From the NCBI GenBank assembly GCA_965650335.1, contig CBFGOI010000005.1:1-64000 (forward strand): a stretch of DNA of 64,000 nucleotides, given 5' to 3'. The notes under the pieces are model-generated. The model made no database searches and was not told the origin of the DNA. It saw nothing but the letters and a program-made list of their open reading frames with translations. This document shows positions 28,039 through 36,681 of the stretch, one piece after another. Source of the DNA: Paradesertivirga sp965650335 (GTDB taxonomy: Bacteria; Bacteroidota; Bacteroidia; Sphingobacteriales; Sphingobacteriaceae). The position numbers and the translations under genes are program-made. Every line of letters begins with the position of its first letter. Position 1 is the stretch's first letter.

Positions 28039-29436
28039 TTATTGCAAATGATAAGATCCTTTTTCTCCTGGTATAGGACCTGAAATTTTTGGCGGTTCAA
28101 TGGCAGCGGCATGGTCAACGCCTTTTCCGGTTACGTTATACGTGTTTAAGAGAGACCCGGTGTATCCGGTAACCTTAATATCGCGAATTTTGGCTTTCTT
28201 AATGTTTGCTAGTGAGATACCTTTGTTGCACGTACCGGTAACATTCATAAACGTAAACCCTTCAAGAGGCTTGTTGGGATGAATAGCGGTTCCATCAACC
28301 AGAACAGGGACATCCTTCACCCGAATGTTTGTAAAACTAAAGTTTTTAATCGTTGGAATACCTTCATCGCCGGGTACCGGTACCTGATCTTGTAAGCCAC
28401 TGCCGAGGATATTGAAGCGAAGGAAACCTTCTCTCATTCCAGAAACATCGAGGTCATTGCACACAATATCTTCAATAAAAGCTCCCCTACCAGGTCGACT
28501 TTTAATATAAATAGCATGAGTATGCGCCTTTATAAACTTGCAATGTTCTATCCTGACGTTTCTTATGCCGCCTGAGGTTTCGCTGCCGATACCTATACAA
28601 GCGAATATAGAATCGGCAAATGTGCAATTGGTGATATGAACATCTTCTGTTGTTCTTAGCAGAGAATACCCTTCCATTCCTCTTCCTGATTTTAAGGATA
28701 TGCAATCATCTCCTGTCTCGATATCGCAATTATCAATTCGCACATGCTTACACGAATCGATATCAATCCCATCGCCGTTACCACCAGTACTGCGGATGAT
28801 CAGATTCTTAATGAAAATATTATCACAGAAAGTTGGATGGATCGACCACATTAAATAATAGCTGGTAGAGAAATCTTCCAAGCGGATGTTATTGCAGCCG
28901 ATAGGTTCTATCAGGGCAGGGTGCCGCAAGGGGTTCTGCGCATTTGGCCGGCCACCTAAAGCGCGGTTGCCTATAATTTTTCCCGGGCCCACAATCCCGA
29001 GATTTTCTGCATCAAAGGCGTATATCAAACTAACATGTCCTTTAATCCATTTACCTTCCCAGCGAACCTGGCTTACCGGGTAGTCCTCAAAATCAGGAGT
29101 TCCAAGGATGGTGGCACCTTTTTCAAAACGAATGAGGGTATTTGATCTGAGCTGAATTGCTCCGGTAAAGTAATCTCCTTTCGGGAAAAGAACCTCGCCA
29201 CCTCCGAGAATCGAACAGCGGTCAATCGCTTGCTGAATAGCAAGAGTATCTTTTGTTTTTCCATCGCCTGTTGCGCCAAAATCGCGAATATTCAGCTGTA
29301 GTTTGGATTGTTTGGCTGGAAATTTAAGCGTAATGCTCTGACTAAAAGACTGGGTACTTAAACCCATCTGAGTCGCAAGCAGGCCAGCTCCGGCTAAAGC
29401 CGAGTTCCGGATAAAATGTCGGCGAGAATTCTTCAA
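28039..29436 (-). CDS. GH28-family hydrolase with altered active site and Tat-like signal
   Basis: A 465-residue beta-helix protein of GH28. The N-terminus KNSRRHFIRNSALAGAGLLA is a twin-arginine signal, unlike the Sec signals of its neighbours. Asp222 and Asp225 in GDGIDID and Asp243-Asp244 in TGDDC are kept. The His of the usual HG motif is replaced (FACIGIGSE, about 278-286), and the usual RxK reads YIK (Lys312 kept, Arg lost). The GH28 at 9883 has both. Altered HG/RxK motifs are known in rhamnogalacturonan-type GH28 members, so a different linkage or exo-mode is plausible. It lies 32 bp after CE15 and 26 bp before CE7. Confidence 0.9.
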   Translation of the reverse strand: MKNSRRHFIRNSALAGAGLLATQMGLSTQSFSQSITLKFPAKQSKLQLNIRDFGATGDGKTKDTLAIQQAIDRCSILGGGEVLFPKGDYFTGAIQLRSNTLIRFEKGATILGTPDFEDYPVSQVRWEGKWIKGHVSLIYAFDAENLGIVGPGKIIGNRALGGRPNAQNPLRHPALIEPIGCNNIRLEDFSTSYYLMWSIHPTFCDNIFIKNLIIRSTGGNGDGIDIDSCKHVRIDNCDIETGDDCISLKSGRGMEGYSLLRTTEDVHITNCTFADSIFACIGIGSETSGGIRNVRIEHCKFIKAHTHAIYIKSRPGRGAFIEDIVCNDLDVSGMREGFLRFNILGSGLQDQVPVPGDEGIPTIKNFSFTNIRVKDVPVLVDGTAIHPNKPLEGFTFMNVTGTCNKGISLANIKKAKIRDIKVTGYTGSLLNTYNVTGKGVDHAAAIEPPKISGPIPGEKGSYHLQ

Positions 29437-29468
29437 ATGTTATGATTTTAATGTGAACTAAAATCTGA

Positions 29469-30755
29469 TTACAGATTCTTCTTGATGTATTCAATAAACA
29501 AAGGCCAGTCGGATGGAACGGTACCATGTCCTCCAGCATGCATATAATATCCCAGCGTATTATTTAACATGATTTTTTCTCCGGCAGACGGCATTTTCAT
29601 GGCTCCAGGACCATTTTTTCCGAATAAATTGTACACCGGCTCTGCAGCAACAGCGGCCAGGAACTCCCCCTTAGGATCGGACCAATAATCAGTATCGCCT
29701 GTCTGCAGAAGGAGTGGTCTTGGTGCCATTAGGGCTATCAACATGTGAGCATCAACTGGGGAGGCGTTAAAATCAGAAGCATACTTGTGCCAGTTCGGAG
29801 CGAACTGGTAATAATATCGGGAGGTATCGGTCATGTGCGCAATGTTTTCGCCGTAGTTACGCCTGCTCAACGCAGCGCCGCCTTCGCCAGAGCAACTTGC
29901 GATCACCATCTTAAAACGCTGATCATGGGCGCCGGCCCATAAAACTGTTTTTCCAAGTCGCGAAGTTCCCTGGATTGCTACACGTTTTGAATCTATCTGT
30001 TTATCGGTTTCAAAATAATCCATAGCCCGGCTAAGTCCCCACGCCCATGCAGAAATCGCTCCCCATTCATTATCGGCGGGTTTAGACATGCCCGGTTTTA
30101 AATATTTCCCCCGAATTCCGTATTTGAAACCATCCTTAAAATCTGGCTCAATATCCCCATAATAAACGGTAGCGATGCCTATACCTTGGGATATAAAACT
30201 TACTATATCAATTTTACCAAAGGCTCTTGAAGAAGAGGCGGGAATCTTTTTCCCTTCCCGCGACCAAACATAACCTTCTTTTACACCCGGATCGTTAACC
30301 GCATTGGAATTGGCTGAAAAATTTGCCATTAAAAGCAGCGGTACCGGCTTGTCGCTTTTTATGGGCAAATAGATCAAGATATCCATTTTATGATTTGTGG
30401 TATCGCTGGAAAAATACACTGTCACTTGCTTACGTAAAGCTTTGCCATCAAGAACAGGAGTTCCATTATCAAACACATTAAAAGCCATGCCGGCAGGTCG
30501 TGGAGGCATTTTACCAAACTGCTGCTCTTCGAATAATTTAACTAGTTCGGGCCGTCGCTTTTCAGTCCAGGTTTTTGCATCCTTTACTTTCTTTCCGTTT
30601 TGGAGAGTTAAAACGTCGGGAAGCACGTAAGTGCCTACAAGCTCTTCTTCGTAATTAACCGGGAAGCCGGCAACTACTTTATTTAAGGTTTCCTTTTGTG
30701 CATAAATAAATTCGGGAACAGTTAAAGATAAGATGACCAGCAGAGTCAGTTTCAT
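29469..30755 (-). CDS. Carbohydrate esterase family 15-type (glucuronoyl methylesterase-like)
   Basis: A 428-residue secreted alpha/beta-hydrolase (signal peptide ends EFIYAQ). Family 15 signs are KTWTEKRRPELVKLFEEQQFGKMP near the N-terminus, nucleophile Ser265 in IQGTSRLGK (usual form GCSRxGK), SGEGGAALSRRNYGE, and the C-terminal APRPLLLQTGDTDYWSDPKGEF, with a His in the HAGGHGTVP segment. CE15 enzymes cleave 4-O-methylglucuronoyl esters. In this pectin locus uronate methyl esters are a plausible target, which is inference. It is the first gene of the CE15-GH28-CE7 unit, 87 bp downstream of an operator-like element (30842-30856). Confidence 0.9.
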   Translation of the reverse strand: MKLTLLVILSLTVPEFIYAQKETLNKVVAGFPVNYEEELVGTYVLPDVLTLQNGKKVKDAKTWTEKRRPELVKLFEEQQFGKMPPRPAGMAFNVFDNGTPVLDGKALRKQVTVYFSSDTTNHKMDILIYLPIKSDKPVPLLLMANFSANSNAVNDPGVKEGYVWSREGKKIPASSSRAFGKIDIVSFISQGIGIATVYYGDIEPDFKDGFKYGIRGKYLKPGMSKPADNEWGAISAWAWGLSRAMDYFETDKQIDSKRVAIQGTSRLGKTVLWAGAHDQRFKMVIASCSGEGGAALSRRNYGENIAHMTDTSRYYYQFAPNWHKYASDFNASPVDAHMLIALMAPRPLLLQTGDTDYWSDPKGEFLAAVAAEPVYNLFGKNGPGAMKMPSAGEKIMLNNTLGYYMHAGGHGTVPSDWPLFIEYIKKNL

Positions 30756-30841
30756 ATAAAAGGCTTTAAGGAAACAGGTTACAATTATCTAAAACTATTA
30801 AATAATTATACCTCATTTAAACAAATGAAGCGGATTTTTCT

Positions 30842-30856
30842 CCGGAAACGATTGCA
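30842..30856 (-). promoter_or_regulatory. Candidate LacI-type operator (site d), upstream of CE15 operon
   Basis: On the minus strand it reads TGCAATCGTTTCCGG, matching 14 of 15 bases of sites a, b and e. It lies 87 bp upstream of the CE15 start. It is preceded by TTA on the same strand, as at sites a and e. No clear inverted partner is present. Confidence 0.5.
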
Positions 30857-30914
30857 TAATCATCTTGTTACATTAATATTTCATTTCACCCTAAAAGGAC
30901 TAGTTAAAGCATAA

Positions 30915-30947
30915 AAAAAGAGGCATTCTCGAAAGAAGCCTCTTTTT
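30915..30947 (-). terminator. Intrinsic terminator of the kduD-kduI operon
   Basis: A 10-bp stem (30915-30924 with 30938-30947) lies 20 bp past the kduI stop. On the minus strand it is followed by a T-run (complement of the seven A at 30913-30919). Flanking GCATA/TATGC extends the pairing. Confidence 0.85.
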
Positions 30948-30966
30948 CTATGCTGTTGAGCTATTA

Positions 30967-31803
30967 TTATCTCAAATCCCTCATTGCCACTGCGTCCATA
31001 TCAGAATAAACCAGGTTCTCGCCGCTCATAGACCAAATAAAGCCATAGTTTGCAGTTCCGCCGCCTGAGTGAATTGACCAGGGTGGAGAAATAACAGCCT
31101 GATGATTATGCATGATTACATGACGTGTTTCCTGTGGCTGACCCATCATGTGAAACACTATTTGATTTTCAGGCACATCGAAATAAAAATATATTTCACT
31201 TCTTCTATCGTGTACGTGAGACGGCATGGTGTTCCAAACACTTCCTTCGTGTAAAACGGTTAATCCCATAACCAGCTGACAGCTTTTTGCACCTTCTAAG
31301 TGAATGTATTTGTAAATAGTACGCTCGTTTGCAGTTGCTTTACTTCCGATGGTGGTAGGAAATGCATCTTCTTTTTTAACTAATTGTACAGGGTATTCTT
31401 TATGCGCAGGTACGGAATACATGTAAAATTTAGCTGGGTTATCAGCCGAAAGGCTTTTAAAAACAACTGACTTTGAGCCTTTTCCTATATAGAGAGCGTC
31501 TAACTTACTAACTCTGTTGCTTGCACCATCCACAACTATTTCGCCATCGCCACCTACGTTAATTATTCCAATCTCGCGTCGTTCAAGGAAATAATCGGCT
31601 CTTAAATTGTCGTAAGTTGGAAGCTCGTGTTCTTTTTTTACAGGTACTATAGTTCCAACAATCGCTCTGTCGTAGTGAGAATAGGTGAAATTAAACTGAT
31701 CATCCTGCATCAGGTCATCCACCAGGAAATTCTCTCTGATCTCCGCTGTATTTAAGCCTGCAACCTCTTTAGGGCTTTGGGCATATCGTTGATTCATTAA
31801 CAT
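30967..31803 (-). CDS. kduI: 5-keto-4-deoxyuronate isomerase
   Basis: A 278-residue KduI-family cupin. It converts 5-keto-4-deoxyuronate (DKI), formed from unsaturated galacturonate, to 2,5-diketo-3-deoxygluconate for KduD. Characteristic segments are MNQRYAQSPKEVAGLNTAEIRENFLV at the N-terminus, and the metal-binding HxH-E set in MPSHVHDRRSEIYFYF (about 196-211) with a further His in SIHSGGGTANYGFIWSM. Length matches the family. Start 31803 is used; a second ATG two codons later (31797) fits the family start equally well. It lies 27 bp after kduD and ends at a strong terminator. Confidence 0.96.
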   Translation of the reverse strand: MLMNQRYAQSPKEVAGLNTAEIRENFLVDDLMQDDQFNFTYSHYDRAIVGTIVPVKKEHELPTYDNLRADYFLERREIGIINVGGDGEIVVDGASNRVSKLDALYIGKGSKSVVFKSLSADNPAKFYMYSVPAHKEYPVQLVKKEDAFPTTIGSKATANERTIYKYIHLEGAKSCQLVMGLTVLHEGSVWNTMPSHVHDRRSEIYFYFDVPENQIVFHMMGQPQETRHVIMHNHQAVISPPWSIHSGGGTANYGFIWSMSGENLVYSDMDAVAMRDLR

Positions 31804-31830
31804 ATCTTTTCTTTAAAATTTATTTTAAAA

Positions 31831-32604
31831 TTAGCGTCCCATCCAACCGCCATCGACGGTTAAAATTGTCCCATTTACATAATCTGAAGCTTTAGAGGCT
31901 AGAAAAACCACAGGTCCTTTAAAGTCTTCTGTTTCTCCCCAACGGTTTGCAGGTATTCTGCTTAATATCGATTGGCTCCTCTCCGGATCTGCTCTTAAGG
32001 CCTCCGTATTATCTGTTGCAATATATCCCGGAGCAATAGCATTTACGTTTACTCCTTTAGACGCCCACTCGTTAGCGAAAGCTTTTACCAAACTTCCGAT
32101 TGCGCCTTTACTTGCGGCGTAGCCAGGCACATTTATTCCACCCTGGAAAGTTAATAGTGACGCAGTAAAAATAATTTTACCAGATCCCTGCGCAATCATG
32201 CGGGCACCGATCTCGCGGGTAATGATAAACTGGCTGTTCAGATTAATATCAATAACCTTATACCAGAATTCATCCGGATGCTCTGCGGCAGGAGCACGCA
32301 TGATCGTACCTGCATTGTTAACTAAAATATCTATCCTTTCGTTTTCAGCAATTACTTTCTCAAGAAAGTTTTTTACCGAATCCCTATTGCTGAAATCACA
32401 CTGATAAGCCTTAAACTTTCTTCCGATCTTATTAATATCTTTCTCGGTTTCACTGCCGCTTAATGCGATAGATGAAGAAACTCCGATAATGTCAGCTCCG
32501 GCCTCTGCCAATGCTTCTGCCATTGCCTTTCCAATTCCACGATTACACCCGGTTACAAGAGCTACCTTGCCTTCCAAGCTAAATAAAGATTGATTATTAC
32601 CCAT
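31831..32604 (-). CDS. kduD: 2-keto-3-deoxygluconate 5-dehydrogenase (SDR)
   Basis: A 257-residue classical short-chain dehydrogenase of KduD type. It reduces 2,5-diketo-3-deoxygluconate to 2-keto-3-deoxygluconate. The cofactor-binding TGCNRGIGKAMA (18-29), NNAG (about 92-95), catalytic Ser in TASLLTFQGG and the YAASKGA Tyr/Lys pair are all visible. The sequence ends in VDGGWMGR, the usual KduD C-terminus. It forms an operon with kduI. Both feed KDG to the kdgK product at 2626. It is transcribed divergently from the other SDR at 32811, with 206 bp between. Confidence 0.95.
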   Translation of the reverse strand: MGNNQSLFSLEGKVALVTGCNRGIGKAMAEALAEAGADIIGVSSSIALSGSETEKDINKIGRKFKAYQCDFSNRDSVKNFLEKVIAENERIDILVNNAGTIMRAPAAEHPDEFWYKVIDINLNSQFIITREIGARMIAQGSGKIIFTASLLTFQGGINVPGYAASKGAIGSLVKAFANEWASKGVNVNAIAPGYIATDNTEALRADPERSQSILSRIPANRWGETEDFKGPVVFLASKASDYVNGTILTVDGGWMGR

Positions 32605-32810
32605 AAACGTTCTTAGCGATCAAATTTGGCGCAAATTACTGTTTATAGACAAGATTTTAAATTAAACTCTGCTTTTATTTAGCGTTTAAAAGGGCTTTCG
32701 CAAAATCTTAATTAAAAAATAGTTTACCAATGATACAGGTCACCAACTATTTAACAGCACATCCTTAAGATTGCCAAGGAACACTATAGTTCCAGATTAA
32801 AGCAAGATAT

Positions 32811-33599
32811 ATGTCAATGCACCTTTTTGATTTAACAGGTAAAAATGCCCTGATAACAGGGGCCACACATGGCTTGGGAATGTCTATGGCCACAGGCCTG
32901 GCACGGGCGGGGGCTCAGATTATTATAAATGATATTTCCGAAGAAAAACTAAAAACCGCAATTGATGAATATGCCAAAAATGGGCTTAAGGTTTATGGCT
33001 ACCTTTTTGATGTTACCGACGAAGAGTCCGTAAAAGAAAACATTGCTAAAATCGAAGAGGAAGTTGGCCCGATTGATATACTGGTCAACAATGCGGGCAT
33101 TATAAAACGCATTCCGGTTTTGGACATGGAGGTTTCTGAATGGGAGCAAGTATTGCGAATCGATCTTACCGGACCGTTTATCATGTCTAAACAAGTAGGC
33201 AAGTCTATGGTTCAACGTAAATCAGGAAAAATAATTAACATTTGCTCAATGATGAGTGAAGTCGGACGCGAAACGGTAAGCGCATATGCCGCGGCAAAAG
33301 GAGGGTTGAAAATGCTGACGAAAAATCTCGCTACAGAATGGGCAAAATTCAACATACAGGTTAATGGTATTGGGCCAGGTTATTTTGCAACTACCCAAAC
33401 TGCCCCAATCCGGGTAGATGGGCACCCTTTTAACGATTTCATCATCAGTCGTACGCCAGCAGCAAGATGGGGCGATCCCGAAGATCTACAAGGTGCTACG
33501 ATATTTCTTTCATCAAAAGCATCGGACTTTGTAAGCGGACATATTTTATACGTAGATGGCGGAATTCTTGCAACGTTGGGAAAAGCTGCAAACGAGTAG
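32811..33599 (+). CDS. SDR oxidoreductase, gluconate 5-dehydrogenase-like
   Basis: A 262-residue cytoplasmic short-chain dehydrogenase with TGATHGLGMSMA (cofactor binding, about 17-28), NNAGIIKR, catalytic Ser in ICSMMSEVGRE and Tyr/Lys in YAAAKGG. Its sequence resembles IdnO/gluconate 5-dehydrogenases (FDLTGKNALITGATHGLG, GPGYFATTQTAPIR) more than KduD. In a uronate locus it may reduce a 5-keto sugar acid such as 2,5-diketo-3-deoxygluconate, or act on gluconate-type side products. This is inference. It stands alone on the plus strand, divergent from kduD and convergent with the PL1 tandem, ending at a shared terminator hairpin. Confidence 0.88.
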   Translation: MSMHLFDLTGKNALITGATHGLGMSMATGLARAGAQIIINDISEEKLKTAIDEYAKNGLKVYGYLFDVTDEESVKENIAKIEEEVGPIDILVNNAGIIKRIPVLDMEVSEWEQVLRIDLTGPFIMSKQVGKSMVQRKSGKIINICSMMSEVGRETVSAYAAAKGGLKMLTKNLATEWAKFNIQVNGIGPGYFATTQTAPIRVDGHPFNDFIISRTPAARWGDPEDLQGATIFLSSKASDFVSGHILYVDGGILATLGKAANE

Positions 33600-33600
33600 C

Positions 33601-33639
33601 AATAAAAAGTCCCTAAGCAATTTATCTGCTTAGGGACTT
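33601..33639 (-). terminator. Convergent terminator after PL1 tandem
   Basis: A perfect 13-bp stem (33607-33619 with 33627-33639, 7-base loop) lies between the SDR stop (33599) and the PL1 stop (33655). On the minus strand it is followed by TTTTTATT, so it terminates the minus-strand PUL operon; the plus side lacks a T-run. Confidence 0.85.
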
Positions 33640-33654
33640 GCTCATGGAGGTTTC

Positions 33655-35004
33655 TTATTTTATCAGGCTATTTAAATAAACCTCAACATTCGTGTAAAAA
33701 CTCTTGGCGGATACTGCTTTTGAATCGGATGAATCATTGTTGTTTAAACCGTTTTTTCTTTCCCAGTCATCCGGCATGCCATCTTTATCAGAATCTGCTG
33801 GTGCAGGTAGAGATTTTAGCTCGGGCCAGCCACCGACATCGCTTTGAGAATCAATGATTCCATTGTTTGCTTTGCCCGAAACTGATACCCCATTTCGCAC
33901 CTCCTGAGTGATTCTGGAATCTACAATATCGCGTTTGAAGCTTGCACCGGCGTATTCCAAAACCAGGTCATATGCTTTACGCGCTGTATGCTGAGTGATA
34001 TCGGCAACGCCAAAAGGGCTATCTCGCTTAACAGAGTCCAGGTGCTGTGCATCTACACCTCCATTCCAATTGTCCTTGCTGATCGCGGGGTTTCCGTCTA
34101 AAACATTATCAGCAATATAAAATTTTCCATACGGTTGGTAAGGCTCTACAAGACGGTTCTTTTTTTTATCCCCGGTCGCTTTGCCAGGTTTGAAATAATT
34201 CGCTACGACATTATACCGTCCTTTCTCTCCGCCGTAAACGTTGTTAATCCCCCAATTGTAAATAACATTATTACGAAAATCCACTAATTCATCAGCAGTA
34301 TTTGGAGTGCTGCTGGATCCACTGAAACGAGGCATCCTACTGTTGTGACTTGCTATTAAATTGTGATGAAACGAAGCTCCTCGTCCGCCCCAAATTCCTC
34401 CGTAGCCATGATCTCCTTTTTCATGCACCGAGTGGTTTAAACTCTCGGATATAATACACCACTGCAAACTGAAATTCTTATTATGGTAGAAAGAAGCACA
34501 CTCATCAGTTGCCCAGCTCATAGAGCAATGATCTACTACTACATTACTTACTCCCTTAGTACCACCGAATGCATCTCCCTGATATTTTGCTTCATCACCT
34601 AATCTGAATCGCATGTAGCGGATAATAACATTATCTGCCTTAATGTTCATTGGATAATTTCTTATAGCGATTCCATCACCGGGTGCTGACTGACCGGCAA
34701 TGGTAATATCAGGATTGTTAATATCAAGAGGAGATTCTAAGGCAATAGTACCTGAGATTGCGAATACGACAATTCGCGGACCTTTTGCCCTGATTGCTTT
34801 TCTTAAACTACCTTCTCCGTCATCATTAAGATTTGAAACAATTAGGACATTACCTCCACGTCCGCCTGTAGTGTATTTTCCGAAGCCTTCAGCGCCTGGA
34901 AAGGCGATGGGTTTGCTATCATTGTTTGGGGCGGTAGACTTCAGTACCTGCGAAGCGCAACTTGTAAGGGAAAGCACCCCTAAGAAAACTAGGATTTTAT
35001 TCAT
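33655..35004 (-). CDS. Pectate lyase lipoprotein, polysaccharide lyase family 1 (second copy)
   Basis: A 449-residue lipoprotein with a short signal peptide and lipobox (LSLTSC). There is no long linker before the catalytic domain, which starts IAFPGAEGFGKYTTGGRGG. PL1 marks are SMSWATDECASFYHN, GGIWGGRGASFHHNLIASHNSRMPRF and the C-terminal DSDKDGMPDDWERKNGLN calcium-type segment. It differs from the neighbouring copy in reading SHNSRMPRF rather than HHNSRNPRF around the putative catalytic Arg. It is 8 bp downstream of the PL1 at 35013, in the SusCD2 direction, and is the final gene of that unit. Its product cleaves polygalacturonate, probably at the cell surface. Confidence 0.93.
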   Translation of the reverse strand: MNKILVFLGVLSLTSCASQVLKSTAPNNDSKPIAFPGAEGFGKYTTGGRGGNVLIVSNLNDDGEGSLRKAIRAKGPRIVVFAISGTIALESPLDINNPDITIAGQSAPGDGIAIRNYPMNIKADNVIIRYMRFRLGDEAKYQGDAFGGTKGVSNVVVDHCSMSWATDECASFYHNKNFSLQWCIISESLNHSVHEKGDHGYGGIWGGRGASFHHNLIASHNSRMPRFSGSSSTPNTADELVDFRNNVIYNWGINNVYGGEKGRYNVVANYFKPGKATGDKKKNRLVEPYQPYGKFYIADNVLDGNPAISKDNWNGGVDAQHLDSVKRDSPFGVADITQHTARKAYDLVLEYAGASFKRDIVDSRITQEVRNGVSVSGKANNGIIDSQSDVGGWPELKSLPAPADSDKDGMPDDWERKNGLNNNDSSDSKAVSAKSFYTNVEVYLNSLIK

Positions 35005-35012
35005 TTATCTTA

Positions 35013-36485
35013 TTATTTGAGCTGAGCTTCAGTAATACTTTTAACAAGGTGACTTAAATACACTTCGATATTATCATATCCTGTACTTAAATTTTTTCCG
35101 TTAGCATTTGCTACAGCAGGGTTAAGTTTATTTGTGGTTTCCCATTCATCAGGCATACCGTCTCCATCGGTATCCTTCGCTACAGTTCCCTGAGCTAAAA
35201 CCGGCCAGCCACCTGCATCTGTCTGAGAATCAAGAATTCCTTTTTTTCCAGTTTTTGAGCCATTATAGGTAACGGTTCCTGTTTTAACCTCGTTTACAAT
35301 TCGGGCATCTACAATATCACGCTTTAAACTTGCACCCGCGTAATTGAGTACATAATTATATGCTTCTAAGGCAGTATGCTGAGTGATTGCTTCGGAAGCG
35401 AAAGCCGTATTTACTTTAGCATTCGCTAACACTACGCCTGCAGAAAGATCAACTCCTCCGTTCCAGTTGTCAGAGGTTACGGCAGTATTCCCATCCATAT
35501 AGTTTCCTGTAATATAAAACGATCCGTATCCTGGAGGATAGGTGCTTACATCACTTTCCATGGAGATTTGCATTATACGTTTGGTTTTAGTGGCTTCTGT
35601 TCCGGGTCCGGGTTTATAATAATTGGCAACCATATTATATTGCCCGTTTTCGCCTCCATACGCACTATTACCTCCCCAATTATAAATAACATTGTTACGA
35701 TAATCTACGAGATCTGTACCAAAAGGACTTTTTCCCGTACCCGTTCTGCTGCCTCCATCGAACCTGGGATTACGGCTGTTATGATGGGCCAAAAGATTGT
35801 GATGAAAAGTTGCCCTGTTGCCGCCCCAGATGGCTCCGTAGCCATGGTCGTCCTTTTCATGAAAAGATTTATTCAAGCTTTCTGAAAGGATACAATATTG
35901 CATCGTAAAGTTTTTATTAGCATAAAAAGAGCTGCATTCATCAATAGACCAGCTCATCGAACAATGGTCGATCACTACATTCTGATGATACCTGCCCCAT
36001 AAGGCATCCTGTTGATTCTGAGTTAAATCACCCATACGGAAACGCATAAACCTTATGATGACATTATCAGCATCAACGTTTAACTCATAATTCTGTATGC
36101 AAATACCATCACCCGGTGCCGTCTGTCCGGCAATAGTTATATTGCCGTTCTTTATTTGAAGCCGGCTTGCTAATTTGATATTTCCCGATACTTCAAAAAC
36201 TATAATCCGTGCACCGACTGTATTTATAGCTTCACGTAAGCTACCTGCGCCCGAGTCATTAAGGTTAGTCACTTTTATAACCTTTCCGCCTCTCCCTCCC
36301 GTTGTGTTTTTTCCATATCCTTCAGCACCGGGAAATGCATAAGCAGTTTCTGAGACAGGTGTAGGAGTCGTAGTGGTGGAAGGAGTGATAGGAGTCGTAA
36401 CTTCAGGAGCTCCCGCGCCTTTCTTTTTGCATGCCATCGCAACCGAAAGACTTAGAGCTACGCATACAAGTAATAGATTTTTCAT
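35013..36485 (-). CDS. Pectate lyase lipoprotein, polysaccharide lyase family 1 (third copy)
   Basis: A 490-residue lipoprotein (lipobox region LSVAMAC) with a Thr/Pro linker (about 25-45), then the PL1 domain from YAFPGAEGYGKNTTGGRGG. It keeps SMSWSIDECSSFYANKN and WGGNRATFHHNLLAHHNSRNPRF, and the C-terminal DTDGDGMPDEWETTNKLNP. It is closer in layout to the plus-strand copy at 22042 (long linker, ending in a KSITEAQLK-like tail) than to its tandem neighbour. It lies 196 bp after the surface lipoprotein gene, with a hairpin in between. It may be made at a different level from the upstream SusCD2 genes. Confidence 0.93.
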   Translation of the reverse strand: MKNLLLVCVALSLSVAMACKKKGAGAPEVTTPITPSTTTTPTPVSETAYAFPGAEGYGKNTTGGRGGKVIKVTNLNDSGAGSLREAINTVGARIIVFEVSGNIKLASRLQIKNGNITIAGQTAPGDGICIQNYELNVDADNVIIRFMRFRMGDLTQNQQDALWGRYHQNVVIDHCSMSWSIDECSSFYANKNFTMQYCILSESLNKSFHEKDDHGYGAIWGGNRATFHHNLLAHHNSRNPRFDGGSRTGTGKSPFGTDLVDYRNNVIYNWGGNSAYGGENGQYNMVANYYKPGPGTEATKTKRIMQISMESDVSTYPPGYGSFYITGNYMDGNTAVTSDNWNGGVDLSAGVVLANAKVNTAFASEAITQHTALEAYNYVLNYAGASLKRDIVDARIVNEVKTGTVTYNGSKTGKKGILDSQTDAGGWPVLAQGTVAKDTDGDGMPDEWETTNKLNPAVANANGKNLSTGYDNIEVYLSHLVKSITEAQLK

Positions 36486-36610
36486 TGTATTTAACTTTGG
36501 TAAAATGACCCGACAACCGTTCGTATGCGCTTTAGAACTTATAATAGGGAAGCAAAACTCGCTAGGAAGTATGCAAGTGTCAGCGTTATTAAATTAGTTT
36601 ATGATTGTGT

Positions 36611-36648
36611 ATAAACAACAGAACCCGCCTTGGGGTTCTGCTGTTTAT
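36611..36648. terminator. Intra-operon hairpin between surface lipoprotein and PL1 genes
   Basis: A 16-bp stem (36611-36626 with 36633-36648, one mismatch, 6-base loop) lies 34 bp past the stop of the 36682-38265 gene. No strong T-run follows on the minus strand. It may act as a partial terminator or 3'-end stabiliser for the susCD2 part of the operon. Confidence 0.55.
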
Positions 36649-36681
36649 GGGTTTAATAAAAAATTATAAGATAATTTTTTA

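Noticed and set aside
36500..36540. Stretch with CGGTTGTCGGG on the minus strand, upstream of a PL1 gene, resembling an operator half
   Set aside because: Only a partial match without the TGCAA arm.
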